From positions 160,657-224,656 of the forward strand of contig JAJFFC010000015.1 of assembly GCA_021776795.1 (NCBI GenBank): a stretch of 64,000 nucleotides of DNA. The letters run 5' to 3'. The notes beneath the pieces were generated by a model. That model worked only from the letters and a program-made list of their open reading frames with translations. It was not told the DNA's origin and did not search any database. A program made the translations under genes and the position numbers. Below are positions 35,147 through 44,905 of this stretch, one piece after another (the stretch's first letter is position 1; every line of letters starts with the position of its first letter). The stretch comes from Planctomycetota bacterium. Lineage in GTDB: Bacteria > Planctomycetota > UBA1135.

Positions 35147-36127
35147 TTAGACCGTTTGCGCAAAAGCGGATACGACCGCATCGGTGACGGCGCGGCCCGA
35201 CGTCGCGAGGATGCCGCGGTTCTCCAAGAGCTTGGCGCCATGGCCAAAGTCGAGGGCCTTGCCATCGGTGTCCGTGACCAAACCGCCAGCCTCTTCGCAG
35301 ACCACGACACCGGCAACGTGGTCCCAGATATTCTCGCGATAATCTGGCTTGGAGCGTGGTCGGAGATAGATCTCGGCGGCACCCTCGGCGACCACCCCGT
35401 ATTTGGCCTGAGAGTCGTAGCGGACAAAACCGCCGCCGATGCCCAGGGCTTCCATCATGGCGACGACCGCCTGCGGGTCGCCGTGTGCACTTTCGACACT
35501 ACCGAGGACGCGCCAGTCGGCGGGGTCTGCGCTTGCCGAAACGCGCACTACTTGCGATTCTCCGCCATCAATCGGCACCTTTAGGCAACCGTCGCCCTGC
35601 GCCGCAGCAAATAACACGCCTTTTGGGCCATCTGGCTGGCTCAGGTCGACGGGCAGATTCGGGCATACCAGGACACCCAAAACGGGCTCCTGGTTCCTCA
35701 TGAGGCCAATTGCCACAGCGTATTGTTCTCCGCGCAGGAAACCCTTGGTGCCGTCAATGGGGTCAATTGCCCAGGTATAGGGTGTTTCCTTGCCCCCTTG
35801 GTGGTCAATCCACGCGCAAACCTGCTCAAAATCCACTTCTTTGCCGAGGGCCTTACCCACCAGCTGCACAATCTTGGCCGAACCCTCTTCGCCGGCAGAG
35901 GCGCGTAGGTGCTCGGAACCTTCTTCCGCCACAATGCTATGGCCTGGTAATGCCGCAGCAATGGCCCGTAAAATGAGCGCTTGGGAGCCATAATCTGCGA
36001 TGGTCACCGGCGACTTGTCGTTCTTGTCCATTGCACCGCCAGAGCCTCCCTGGACTTCGCGACAGAGGTGCGCAGCCAGCATGCCGGCTTCTTTAGCGAC
36101 TTGGAGAAAAGATGGGATTTCGCTCAT
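35147..36127 (-). CDS. Inositol monophosphatase family, CysQ/HAL2-like nucleotidase
   Basis: This 326-aa enzyme has the metal-binding motifs EEGSEHLR and WAIDPIDGTKGFLRGEQYAV (DPIDGTKG) and the C-terminal WDHVAGVVVCEEAGG. The GTKGF variant and the spacing resemble eukaryotic HAL2-type 3'(2'),5'-bisphosphate nucleotidases, which recycle PAP from sulfate assimilation. ATG at 36127 was chosen; six more codons are open upstream. It is divergent from the ASPIC/UnbV protein gene and stands alone. The substrate (PAP or an inositol phosphate) is not certain. Confidence 0.85.
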   Translation of the reverse strand: MSEIPSFLQVAKEAGMLAAHLCREVQGGSGGAMDKNDKSPVTIADYGSQALILRAIAAALPGHSIVAEEGSEHLRASAGEEGSAKIVQLVGKALGKEVDFEQVCAWIDHQGGKETPYTWAIDPIDGTKGFLRGEQYAVAIGLMRNQEPVLGVLVCPNLPVDLSQPDGPKGVLFAAAQGDGCLKVPIDGGESQVVRVSASADPADWRVLGSVESAHGDPQAVVAMMEALGIGGGFVRYDSQAKYGVVAEGAAEIYLRPRSKPDYRENIWDHVAGVVVCEEAGGLVTDTDGKALDFGHGAKLLENRGILATSGRAVTDAVVSAFAQTV

Positions 36128-36256
36128 GACTGGAATTGTAGCCATTTGCGACTTAATTTCTCCCTTCCGACAAGCCGAAGTTGTGATAGTTTTCTACTGG
36201 GGCATTCACGCGCCAGCTCCTCACAGCACGCGTGCGTCGGCTCCAATTCCTACGCC

Positions 36257-38215
36257 ATGACTAACTCCCACACCATGTTGTGCCGCCTGGCTTTGCTCGG
36301 CAGCACTGCGACCGTCTTGTGCGCGACCGCTTTCGGCCAAACCCAGGAAACGACTCCTGGCACCATCAAGGCCGACGGAACCGCCACCACCCAGGCCTCG
36401 CCGCCGCCGCCGCCAGATACCGAGGGCCTTCGGCCCATGATGTTCACCGAGTCGGCTGCTGGAGTGGGGCTGAATGCTCCTGGGTTTGGGCGTGGCACGG
36501 CCATGGTCGATCTCGATAACGATGGCAAGCTGGACTTAGTCATTACCAATTCGGAAGGGCCCGATGCCCTAATGCGGCAGGGGCTCGATGGGAATTTCCG
36601 CCCCATGAACAAACTGTGGAAATCGCCGATGGTGCTCGACCGTAGCTGGGGTGTGCTTGCCGCTGACTTTGATAACGACGGCGATGTCGATTTGTACTAC
36701 CCGAACGGAGGATTCTCCGGCCCACAGATCAACACCATGGTGCGCAATGATTTAAACGTCAGCGGGGAAATGGTCAACGCTACGGCGGTGAGCGGTGATG
36801 CGGGAACGAATTTGGCGTCTAACTTTGGCGGCACCGTTCTCGACTACGACAAAGATGGCGACCTCGACATCTTTCTCACGCCTGCCGCAACCGCTGCCGA
36901 GCCCAACCCGGTATGCACACTTCTCCGTAACGATGGCAATTTAGTCTTTACCGATGTCACCGTTGCCGCCGACATCAATGAGCCTGGCGACTATCGCCAC
37001 TGTAGTGCCGGCGACATCGATAACGATGGCTGGATGGATATCGCGGTTGGTAACTTCGAAGGCGATAACCGTCTGTACCACAACAATGGCGACGGCACCT
37101 TTACGGACATCGCCACCTCTGCTGGCGCGGCCGATCCGCTGAAAAACTTCGGCATGGTGCTCGATGACTTCAACAACGATGGCCTGATGGACATCTTTGT
37201 CGCGAAGTATCAGTATGTGTCGCAGATTCCCAGCGGTCTTCTGCTGAACAACGGCGACCTCACCTTCCGCGATGTTCGCATGGGAAGTGGCATGACCGTG
37301 CAAGGCGACATGGGTCACAACGTTGGTGACATCAACGCCGATGGTTTCCCTGACATCTTCATCGGCACAGGCCACCCCAACACCAAGCGTTTTGATAGCG
37401 TCAAGTTGGTGCGCCCTTCGCCGTCTGGTGATTTGATGGTGCTGGAAGCAGCTGCTGGTTCTGGTTTCCACGAGCGCGGCCCAACCCGCGCCCACGGCAT
37501 TGCCTTCGGTGACCTTGACCGCGACGGCGACATCGACGTTTACGTCAACAACGGCGGACCAGCCTTCTTCCCCTCAAGTTGGGAAATCAACAACTTGTTC
37601 CTGGCCGACGGCAACAGCAACAACTGGACTTCGGTGCGCTTGCACGGCATCAAGTCGAATAAAGATGCGGTGGGTGCCCGCGGTGCCATGATCGCGCAAG
37701 ATGGGCGTACGGTTTACCGCACGCGTTTGATTGGCAAGGGCTTCTGCAACACCGACGCGCCCGACCTGCACTTTGGCTTGGGTGAGTCCACGGGCCTGAT
37801 GCGCCTCAACGTGGAATGGCCGAGTGGCCTGAAGCAGACGCACCTCGGTTTCCCCGAGAAGGTTCACTCGGACCTTTATGAAACCGCGATTGCTTCCGTT
37901 GGCACGCCGACGGTGGGTGGCAACATTACGGTCAATGTCTACGGTCCGCCAAACGGCACCGTGACCTTGTTCCACGGCAGGGCGCAGGCGGAAATCGAAG
38001 ACTGGATTGAAGGTGGCATCTACACCATGGACGTTCCGCGTACCTTCGAAAGCACGCTTCCGATTGGTCCGACCGGTACAGTCAATGTGACCTTCACTGT
38101 GCCCAACGATCCGGGCCTCTCCGGCAACCAGTTGTTCCTGCAGGCCAAGATTGAAGACACCACTGGCGTGCAACCCACGACCTTGACCAATGGTTTGGTC
38201 CTGGATGTGCAGTAG
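36257..38215 (+). CDS. Secreted VCBS/FG-GAP protein with ASPIC/UnbV domain
   Basis: The ATG at 36257 gives a clear signal peptide (MLCRLALLGSTATVLCATAFG within the first 28 residues). The open frame extends 92 codons upstream, antisense to the phosphatase gene, and is discounted. Seven repeat loops follow, among them DLDNDGKLDL, DFDNDGDVDL, DYDKDGDLDI, DIDNDGWMDI, DFNNDGLMDI, DINADGFPDI and DLDRDGDIDV. An ASPIC/UnbV domain then covers about residues 450-540 (GARGAMIAQDG, LHFGLGESTGLMRLNVEWPSG), as in the CRTAC1 group. The last 110 residues form a beta module ending LSGNQLFLQAKIEDTTG. It is probably a calcium-binding surface protein. Confidence 0.88.
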   Translation: MTNSHTMLCRLALLGSTATVLCATAFGQTQETTPGTIKADGTATTQASPPPPPDTEGLRPMMFTESAAGVGLNAPGFGRGTAMVDLDNDGKLDLVITNSEGPDALMRQGLDGNFRPMNKLWKSPMVLDRSWGVLAADFDNDGDVDLYYPNGGFSGPQINTMVRNDLNVSGEMVNATAVSGDAGTNLASNFGGTVLDYDKDGDLDIFLTPAATAAEPNPVCTLLRNDGNLVFTDVTVAADINEPGDYRHCSAGDIDNDGWMDIAVGNFEGDNRLYHNNGDGTFTDIATSAGAADPLKNFGMVLDDFNNDGLMDIFVAKYQYVSQIPSGLLLNNGDLTFRDVRMGSGMTVQGDMGHNVGDINADGFPDIFIGTGHPNTKRFDSVKLVRPSPSGDLMVLEAAAGSGFHERGPTRAHGIAFGDLDRDGDIDVYVNNGGPAFFPSSWEINNLFLADGNSNNWTSVRLHGIKSNKDAVGARGAMIAQDGRTVYRTRLIGKGFCNTDAPDLHFGLGESTGLMRLNVEWPSGLKQTHLGFPEKVHSDLYETAIASVGTPTVGGNITVNVYGPPNGTVTLFHGRAQAEIEDWIEGGIYTMDVPRTFESTLPIGPTGTVNVTFTVPNDPGLSGNQLFLQAKIEDTTGVQPTTLTNGLVLDVQ

Positions 38216-38218
38216 GGC

Positions 38219-38971
38219 TTAGTGCGCGGTGTAGCCGCCGTCGATAGAAAGATCGACGCCGGTAATCCATCGCGCACCTGGTTGGCACAAAAACAATATC
38301 GCCGCGGCTACGTCTTCAGGCGTGCCGAGGCCAAGCGGGTGCTTGCCGACTAACTGTTGGTGCTGCTCCTTTGGTAAAGCTTCGAGCCAATCGCGGTTGA
38401 TGTCGGTGACCACAAAGCCGGGGCAGACGCAGTTGGCGCGAATTCCCTCGCTGCCATAGTCAATCGCCAGATTACGAGTGTATTCAATCACTCCGGCCTT
38501 GCTTGGCCCATAGGCCGCGCGCAGTGCCATGCCGACTTGGCCGGCGATGCTGCCGAGTGTGACAATCGCGCCGCTGTTTTGTTTGCGCATGTGGGGGAGG
38601 GCGGCCTGGCAACTGCGATGGGTGCCGGTCAGGTTCACGCGCAGAGTTTCTTCCCAATGGTGGTCATCGGTGTCGGCGGCGGCGGCGCGTTGCGGGTTGA
38701 TGCCGGCGTTGGCCACCAAGGCACCGACGCCCCCGTGCTCTGCCGCAAAGGAATCCACTTCGCTGGCTAAGGCGCCGGCCTCGCCGACATCGAGTGCGGC
38801 AAGCGTGGCGTGGCTTGGATTCGGCAAACTGGTTTGGGTTTCCTCGAGCTTGCTGAGCCGCCGTCCCACCAGAAGCATTTGCCAGCCATCATCAGCAAAG
38901 GCTTGTGCGGTGGCGCGGCCGATGCCACTGCCAGCACCAGTAATGACGACGGTCTGAGGGAGTGTGCCCAT
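38219..38971 (-). CDS. SDR-family oxidoreductase
   Basis: This classical short-chain dehydrogenase of 250 aa has the nucleotide-binding TGAGSGIG at residues 11-18, the NAG-type strand LVANAGINP, the catalytic serine in TLGSIAGQ, YxxxK in AAYGPSKAG, and the C-terminal CVCPGFVVTDINRD. The ATG at 38971 is preferred because the first strand (TVVITGAG) then follows at once; the frame is open for another 64 codons that overlap the divergent gene and look non-coding. NAD(P)-dependent oxidoreductase, substrate unknown. Confidence 0.88.
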   Translation of the reverse strand: MGTLPQTVVITGAGSGIGRATAQAFADDGWQMLLVGRRLSKLEETQTSLPNPSHATLAALDVGEAGALASEVDSFAAEHGGVGALVANAGINPQRAAAADTDDHHWEETLRVNLTGTHRSCQAALPHMRKQNSGAIVTLGSIAGQVGMALRAAYGPSKAGVIEYTRNLAIDYGSEGIRANCVCPGFVVTDINRDWLEALPKEQHQQLVGKHPLGLGTPEDVAAAILFLCQPGARWITGVDLSIDGGYTAH

Positions 38972-39018
38972 GGCCAGGATTCTAGCCATCACAGTGGTGG
39001 ATCTTGCGTACTGAGGAC

Positions 39019-40140
39019 ATGCTTCCCCTTCTCCTTGCCATGGCCCAGGCGGCCAATCCTGCTCAGGTTGCCATTCAGGAATCCTTAGACGCTTGGGTGG
39101 AATCCGGCGCAGCTCCCGGTGCCAGCGTCGCACTGAGCTTTGACGACGGACGCTTGTGGGCATTTGCCTCAGGCGTGGCGAATCAGGAAAGCGGCCAAAA
39201 GATGCAGACCACCGACTACCTGATGTCGGGCAGCATCGGCAAAACCTACTTCGCCGCCCTGTTTATGGATTTGATTGCGGAAAAGTTGATGGCGCCGGAG
39301 CAACGCCTGCAGCAATGGCTCGGCGAAGAACCCTGGTTCAGCGAGCTGCCCAATGCAGCAGACATCACGCTGGCGCATTTGGCTCAACACCAAAGTGGCG
39401 TGCCCGAGCATGTGCGACTGAAGGAGTTTTGGGAAGACGTGCGCGCCCAGCCGAGCAAGGTTTGGCAGCCGCAGGAATTGGTGGCCTATATTTTGAACAA
39501 AGAGCCACACTTTGCTGCCGGCGAAGGATGGTCCTATGCCGACACCAACTTCATCTTGTTGGGCATGGCGATGGAGAAGGCGCTTGGCCAAAGTGTGTAC
39601 CGCGAGGTGCATCGGCGGTACTTGTCACCGCTGAACTTGGCGCATACTTATCCCACTACGTCTCCCGACTTGCCGGGATTGGTTCAGGGTTATCACATCT
39701 TGGGTGAAGTGGGTTGGACGGAAGCGAAGCCCGTACTCCACGCCGGCAAGATGGAGTTGAACCCGCAAATGGAGTGGTGCGGCGGTGGGTACTACTCGAC
39801 TACTTCCGATTTGGCGCTGTGGGCTCGGTACCTCTTTAGCGGCAAGGCCGCGCCGATGGAACAAGTCACGGCTTCGATCGAGCGCGCAGTGCCGGCGCAT
39901 TTAATGCCAGGCGATCGCTACGCCTATGGCGTAATTGTCAGTGAAACGACCTCGGGCCCGGCATGGGGGCATCAAGGCTGGTTCCCAGGCTATCTTTCGG
40001 AAGTGCTGTACTTCCCGGAGCATGGTGTGGCCGTCGCCATGCAAATCAACAGCGATGATGTCCGAAAAAGTGGCCCCTTGCGGCCGCAGCTGGTCGCCGC
40101 AGTACAAAGGGCCCTAAAGAAAGAAGCGCCGACGGACTAG
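39019..40140 (+). CDS. Beta-lactamase-family serine hydrolase
   Basis: This 373-aa protein belongs to the class C beta-lactamase/PBP-like group. Catalytic SxxK is SIGK (S72, K75), the second motif Y173 is in WSYADTN, and HQG in AWGHQGWFPG takes the place of the KTG motif. The hydrophobic first 12 residues may be a short export signal. Family members include DD-peptidases and esterases, so a cell-wall or ester-hydrolysing role is equally possible; resistance should not be assumed. The ATG at 39019 is chosen over an upstream TTG. Its stop overlaps the end of the convergent 40137 gene. Confidence 0.85.
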   Translation: MLPLLLAMAQAANPAQVAIQESLDAWVESGAAPGASVALSFDDGRLWAFASGVANQESGQKMQTTDYLMSGSIGKTYFAALFMDLIAEKLMAPEQRLQQWLGEEPWFSELPNAADITLAHLAQHQSGVPEHVRLKEFWEDVRAQPSKVWQPQELVAYILNKEPHFAAGEGWSYADTNFILLGMAMEKALGQSVYREVHRRYLSPLNLAHTYPTTSPDLPGLVQGYHILGEVGWTEAKPVLHAGKMELNPQMEWCGGGYYSTTSDLALWARYLFSGKAAPMEQVTASIERAVPAHLMPGDRYAYGVIVSETTSGPAWGHQGWFPGYLSEVLYFPEHGVAVAMQINSDDVRKSGPLRPQLVAAVQRALKKEAPTD

Positions 40141-43100
40141 TTAAAGACGATGGCCTTTACGTCGCTGAGGCGACAACTCACCATGTCGAAGGCTTGGAAG
40201 TAACCCGTGGTGCCAGCCGCTCCACCAGGAATCACGACCGTCATCATGGCGATGCCGCTAGAGCTGGCGACAGCCGTGCCGAGAACTTGCGCACTGGCAA
40301 TGCCGTAGTCATCGGGGCAGCCACCAATCACCGTGGTGCCGAGCGATAATCCAAAGACTAACTCGACTAAGCTACCTCCGGTGACGTTGTTAATTTGGAA
40401 TACATTGTTCTGGCCCGGAATGCTTGGGACGGGATCATCGATCAACACCGGCGTGGGCTGGCCACCACCTGGCGGCAGATTGATGACTCGCACCACTTGA
40501 GCAATCACGGTGGTGGCGGTGTGCACCAAATCAAAACCCAATCCAAGGGCCAACTGACCGCCGCGAATGCGCACATTGGTGAACTCGCCATTGATGGCGC
40601 CGGCATTGAGCACGGTGAATTGATCGCCGTAGGCCGGGATGAAGCCATTCTCGAGACGCAAGTGCACTTCGCCGTCGAGATTGGCGTTGCCGGAAACATG
40701 GAGCACGTCGTATTCGGTGTCGGGAGTGTTGCCGCCAAGCTGAATGCTCAAGATGCCGTCGGCGCCTTGGTGCAAATCACCGGTGATGGCCATGCTGCCG
40801 ATGCCTTCCCCAGGCTGAATGTGACCATTGTTTTGCACGCCACCGCTCGAAGTGACGATGAAGGTGCCATCTCCACGGACAGTGCCGCCCTGCATGTTAT
40901 TGAGGCCACTACCAGAGAAGGTCGCCGAGGTGTCCAACACAGAAAGCACGCCTTCATTGTCAAACTGAGCGTTGATGGTACGCGGTCCGCCGAATGCTTT
41001 TTCGACCCGCATTTGCCCCGTGTTGTGCAAGGGGCCTCCGGTCACGGTGATGTTCGAGGCAAAACCGCCGCCTTCATTGGTGACGATGATGCGTCCTGCG
41101 GTTTCGAGACCAGCACTCGTGGTGAAGGTTTGCGTGCCACCAGCGGGGCTGCCGAACAGATTCAAGATTTGGTCACTGACAACGGCGCCGGTAAAGGTCG
41201 TCGACCCCTCAAGCTTGAGCTCTACAGGAGACGTGAAGCCTGCATCGAAGTTCACGGTGGAGCTACGCAGATTCAAAATCCCCGCAATTGTGCCGCCAAA
41301 GAAATCGTTGGTGCCGCCGCTGTGGAAGAAAGTGCCTTGATTATCCAGATTGCCAGACTGCTGCACGAAGCCCACAGAAGAATTGATGGTCAAAGTGCGG
41401 CCGGAGAGCACAGTCAGATTGCCTTCATTGGTGAAGGTGCCGGAGTTGTGCGTGGTGTTGGCGTCGTACTCCATCGTGCCCGTGTTGCGAATGGTACCGG
41501 TCAAGGTGCGTGGGCCGCCGGCGCCTGGCTCGACGCGCATGGTGCCGCTTTGCGTCAACGTGAAACCACCATTCACTGTGAGGTTCGAGGCGAAACCGCC
41601 ATCGACAGAGGTGAGAGCGGTGGTTCCCGCCATCGTGGTGTCTCCCGGCAGAGTCAGGGTTTGCGTGCCATTCGATGCCGTACCCAAAAGAGTCAGGTCG
41701 GTGGTGGCCGGCGCATCGGTCAATAGTTGGCCACTACCACGCAGCTCAAAGGTTGCCGCCGTGTTGAAAGCAGGACCAAGGGAGAGGGCGATGTTGCGCA
41801 GACTCGGAGTGCCGGTCACAGTTCCGCCGAAGAAGTTGGCAGGACCACTGTTCTGAATGATGGCGCCATCCACGGCCAAGGTGCCACCGCTTTGGGTGAA
41901 CCCTTGGGCGCCGTTGATCGTCATGGTCGAAGAGCTGTCAACAGTCCAGCTGCCGTCGTTATTCAGTACGCCGGTATTGAAGGTCGTATTCGCAAAGACA
42001 TCGACCGTGCTTTGGTTGTCCAGGCTACCAGTAAAGGTGCGCGGGCCACCAGCGCCAATCAAGATGGACAGGGTGCCTTGGTTGGTGAGTGTGGTACCGC
42101 TGCCAGCCCAACTGGCAGAGAAGCCACCGCCCTCTGATTCCATTTGCAAAGCGCCCGAAAGCGTACGGTCGCTTGCGGAGTTCAGCACGCCGTTACCAGT
42201 CGCCGGCTGGCCCAACATACGCACGGTGGTCGCCGCAGGAATATCGGAAAGCAGAGTCGCTGAACCTGCCCAGATTGGGGTAAAGGCGGTCGAGAACGCG
42301 GGGTCAAAGATGTGCGAACCCGAGCGGAACTCGGGAGTTCCCGTGATGGAGCCGCCGATGTAACTGTTGGTGCCGCTGTTATGGATCAACTGACCGTCGA
42401 CAGCCAAGGTGCCGCTCTCCTGAACGAAGTCGATACCGCTGTTCATGGTCATGGTGGCGCTGGGCTGAATCGTCCAGGTTCCTTGGTTGGTGAACGGACC
42501 AGTATTCATGCTGGTCGATCGCTCCATGGTCAGCGAGCCTTGGTTGAGCAGAGCGCCGGTGAAGGTGCGCGCGCCACCGGTGCCTTCGCCTACGGTAAAG
42601 GCGTTGCGGTTGGTGAAGGTCATGCCACTGCCCATGGAAATCGACGAAGAAAATCCACCATCCTGGGAGGACATGCTCATGATTCCATCGTTGTTGATGT
42701 CATTAGGAATGGTCATTGAGCCAGTGCCTGCGGCGGCACTGCCGCGCACGCGAAGCTCTTGTGCGGCTGCGGCGTTTCCAGTCAGCGTAGTCGATCCTTC
42801 CATTTGGAATAGGGCAGTGCCAGCTGCATTGAGATCCAAACTTCCGCTGCGCAGATTGGCCATGCCGAACATGTCGCCACCGGTCATGGTGAAAGCCCCA
42901 CTGTTATGAATGAGCTGTCCATCAATCTGCAGAACACCGCTTTGCAGGTTGACGTCAATGCCACTATTCAACGTAAGCACATGGGTCGGCGTAATCGTGA
43001 AGGTGCCTCCAAAGAGTTCTAACGGCCCGGTGTTGATGGATACCGACTCGCCAAAGGTCACCGTGTTGGTGTTGCGCAGCGCGCCAGTGAAGGTGCGCGC

Positions 43101-43712
43101 CCCGCCAGATCCCGTGCGGAACTCTAGGTTGCCGGTGTTGTCCAGGCGCCCGCCTGGCGAAATGATTAAGTTCGAGGAAAAACCGCCATCAATCGAATCA
43201 ATGAAGATGTCGCCACTATTGACCACAATGTTATCCAGTGTCAACGAGCCGGTTCCATTCGTTGCGCTGCCCAAGGAGTTCAGTGTGCCGATGTTCATCA
43301 GCCGCTCAAAGCGGGAAGCGCCACGTGCCTCAATCGTGCTTTGGTTGGTCAGTGTGCCGGTGCCGGTCCAAGTGGAGCTGCGCATTTGCAGCAAGCTCGC
43401 TGCTGCCGGCGCCAGAGAACCAGAACCATTCATGGTCACTGTTCTTCCCGAAACCAACAAGGTGCCGTTACTTGGCGCAAAGTTGAAGTCGTTCATCGTG
43501 ACATCGAGATTCATGGTCACGGTGTAGGGGCCTGGCCCGGTCAGCGTGATGCCCGGTGAATCGCCAGGTCCATTCGGCACGGTGCCAGTGGACCAGTTGC
43601 TGCCGAGATCCCAGTTGCCGCCAACGCCATTGGTCCAGGAATGGGTTTGGGCAGCCAGCGGCGCGGCGAATAGGGGTAGTAGGAGAACAGAGAGGAGGGG
43701 GGAAAGTCGCAT
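40137..43712 (-). CDS. Giant secreted beta-strand-repeat protein
   Basis: This 1191-aa protein starts at ATG 43712, which gives the signal peptide MRLSPLLSVLLLPLFAAPLA; 57 more codons are open upstream but look non-coding. The body consists of five modules of about 175 residues, each with GGFSSN-type and GG(A/P)RTFTG-type landmarks and many NSG/NTG rungs. This resembles the beta-helical passenger domains of autotransporter-type adhesins. The first 60 residues after the signal (SWTNGVGGNWDLGSNWSTG) match the start of autotransporter beta-strand-repeat proteins. No autotransporter barrel follows; instead there is a 120-residue C-terminal module with two cysteines (GGCPDDYG, VSCRLSD). Probably a surface or matrix structural protein. 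Confidence 0.82.
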   Translation of the reverse strand: MRLSPLLSVLLLPLFAAPLAAQTHSWTNGVGGNWDLGSNWSTGTVPNGPGDSPGITLTGPGPYTVTMNLDVTMNDFNFAPSNGTLLVSGRTVTMNGSGSLAPAAASLLQMRSSTWTGTGTLTNQSTIEARGASRFERLMNIGTLNSLGSATNGTGSLTLDNIVVNSGDIFIDSIDGGFSSNLIISPGGRLDNTGNLEFRTGSGGARTFTGALRNTNTVTFGESVSINTGPLELFGGTFTITPTHVLTLNSGIDVNLQSGVLQIDGQLIHNSGAFTMTGGDMFGMANLRSGSLDLNAAGTALFQMEGSTTLTGNAAAAQELRVRGSAAAGTGSMTIPNDINNDGIMSMSSQDGGFSSSISMGSGMTFTNRNAFTVGEGTGGARTFTGALLNQGSLTMERSTSMNTGPFTNQGTWTIQPSATMTMNSGIDFVQESGTLAVDGQLIHNSGTNSYIGGSITGTPEFRSGSHIFDPAFSTAFTPIWAGSATLLSDIPAATTVRMLGQPATGNGVLNSASDRTLSGALQMESEGGGFSASWAGSGTTLTNQGTLSILIGAGGPRTFTGSLDNQSTVDVFANTTFNTGVLNNDGSWTVDSSSTMTINGAQGFTQSGGTLAVDGAIIQNSGPANFFGGTVTGTPSLRNIALSLGPAFNTAATFELRGSGQLLTDAPATTDLTLLGTASNGTQTLTLPGDTTMAGTTALTSVDGGFASNLTVNGGFTLTQSGTMRVEPGAGGPRTLTGTIRNTGTMEYDANTTHNSGTFTNEGNLTVLSGRTLTINSSVGFVQQSGNLDNQGTFFHSGGTNDFFGGTIAGILNLRSSTVNFDAGFTSPVELKLEGSTTFTGAVVSDQILNLFGSPAGGTQTFTTSAGLETAGRIIVTNEGGGFASNITVTGGPLHNTGQMRVEKAFGGPRTINAQFDNEGVLSVLDTSATFSGSGLNNMQGGTVRGDGTFIVTSSGGVQNNGHIQPGEGIGSMAITGDLHQGADGILSIQLGGNTPDTEYDVLHVSGNANLDGEVHLRLENGFIPAYGDQFTVLNAGAINGEFTNVRIRGGQLALGLGFDLVHTATTVIAQVVRVINLPPGGGQPTPVLIDDPVPSIPGQNNVFQINNVTGGSLVELVFGLSLGTTVIGGCPDDYGIASAQVLGTAVASSSGIAMMTVVIPGGAAGTTGYFQAFDMVSCRLSDVKAIVFN

Positions 43713-43745
43713 GGGTTTATAAGGCTTGAGATGGGCTAAATGGCC

Positions 43746-43774
43746 GAATCCGAGTTTAGGAGAAATGCGGATTC
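43746..43774 (-). terminator. Hairpin after the enolase-superfamily gene
   Basis: GAATCCG at 43746-43752 and CGGATTC at 43768-43774 form a perfect 7-bp stem with a 15-nt loop, just after the stop at 43786 and before the next gene on the same strand. A T-run is lacking, so this is only a candidate terminator. Confidence 0.35.
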
Positions 43775-43785
43775 CTTGGGGGGGG

Positions 43786-44823
43786 TCAACCGCCGAATCC
43801 TGCAACCCCGGCAAAAGCCGGGAGTGGACCGCTCGCGAGGGTCGCCGGCCACAGATCTTGGTGGAAGCCGACAGGAGCGACATCGTTGGTGGCGTCGGGG
43901 TAGGCGAGCGAAGCTAGGTGCTGAACCTGGCGGCGACCAGGCCCAAGTTCAAACTGTCCGCCTCCATACATCTGTACACCGTTATCCTGCGCCCATTGCA
44001 ATATCCGGAGCAAACGCTCGACGGTGGCAAAGCGCGAAGGCTTGATATTGATGCACTGAGGCAAAAAAGGAAGCGCTTCGAGGTCGCGCATGAGGTGCAG
44101 CGGTGCGTCCCAGGTAATGCGGTTGCGGTAGGGCGCGAGCGCCTGGGCACATTCTGGAGTCCACGCCGGATCTTCGAGCCATGCCTCGGGAAGCAGCCGC
44201 GCCACCATGGCGTAGTCGGACGGATTCGGCGGAGGGCCAGAAAAGGATCCGTGATAGTGCCCCTTGAAATCGACTACGCCGACGCCGCCCAAATCTGCGA
44301 GCTCCTGTACCAACTCCTCGGTCCATGCGCTGTCGTAATCGATTTTGAAGGCTAGTGCGGGGACTTGTTCCCGTGCCTTGCGTAGTTGCTGCACACTGGG
44401 CGGGGTTCCCAGGCCAGTTGAATAGGCGAAATGCACTGGCCGCGCCTCCAGGTGCAAGCAATCTTCCAAGCGCAGGTGGTTTTGCTTCAGAGCAAGATCG
44501 AGGGCGGCGCTCTCGAATGCCCAGCGTCGGTAGTGATAGGAGGCCTCCTGTTCAGGGCTCTGCGCAAACCACTGCTGAGGCGAGAGAGCGTCAAGCACGG
44601 CGGAAAAACGCGCCAAGGTGTACTCCCCCGCAGGAATAGGCGGCGCACCTACCAGCTGAAAGGCACTTTGCTCTTTCCCAGAATACGTGACATCTTCGCC
44701 GGCACCAGTGCAGCCCACGCCAACCAATTCCACCACCGTGGTTTGGCGTCGCCAGCCGCTGCCGGTCTGGAGTTCTAGCCCGCGCAGGCGGATTTGGTCC
44801 AGAGTAAAGCGAAGGGTCAGCAT
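43786..44823 (-). CDS. Enolase-superfamily enzyme
   Basis: This 345-aa protein has the two-domain enolase superfamily form: an N-terminal capping part, then a TIM barrel with LAFKIDYDSAW (catalytic-type lysine), VDFKGHYHG (metal-ligand position), WLEDPAW (acidic ligand) and CINIKPSRFA (second lysine), ending with MYGGGQFELGPGR. The arrangement is nearest to the mandelate racemase/muconate cycloisomerase/o-succinylbenzoate synthase branch. No menaquinone genes are adjacent, so no specific reaction is claimed. It is divergent from the Rieske operon, with an 82-bp intergenic region. Confidence 0.78.
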   Translation of the reverse strand: MLTLRFTLDQIRLRGLELQTGSGWRRQTTVVELVGVGCTGAGEDVTYSGKEQSAFQLVGAPPIPAGEYTLARFSAVLDALSPQQWFAQSPEQEASYHYRRWAFESAALDLALKQNHLRLEDCLHLEARPVHFAYSTGLGTPPSVQQLRKAREQVPALAFKIDYDSAWTEELVQELADLGGVGVVDFKGHYHGSFSGPPPNPSDYAMVARLLPEAWLEDPAWTPECAQALAPYRNRITWDAPLHLMRDLEALPFLPQCINIKPSRFATVERLLRILQWAQDNGVQMYGGGQFELGPGRRQVQHLASLAYPDATNDVAPVGFHQDLWPATLASGPLPAFAGVAGFGG

Positions 44824-44905
44824 TGAGGGTAGTGTAGTTCAGCCAAATATTCTGTAAGGTTTCTAGGTTCACGCCGAAGTCACAGGAAACAAAGCTACCT
44901 CTCCC

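Noticed and set aside
39019..40140. Antibiotic-resistance beta-lactamase
   Set aside because: The active-site motifs fit the broad serine hydrolase group (HQG in place of KTG), which is mostly esterases and peptidases; the sequence gives no support for resistance.
40395..41726. 443-codon open frame on the plus strand
   Set aside because: It is antisense to the giant repeat protein, whose Gly/Thr/Ser-rich codons leave long open frames on the other strand; its composition is not protein-like and it contains no domain.
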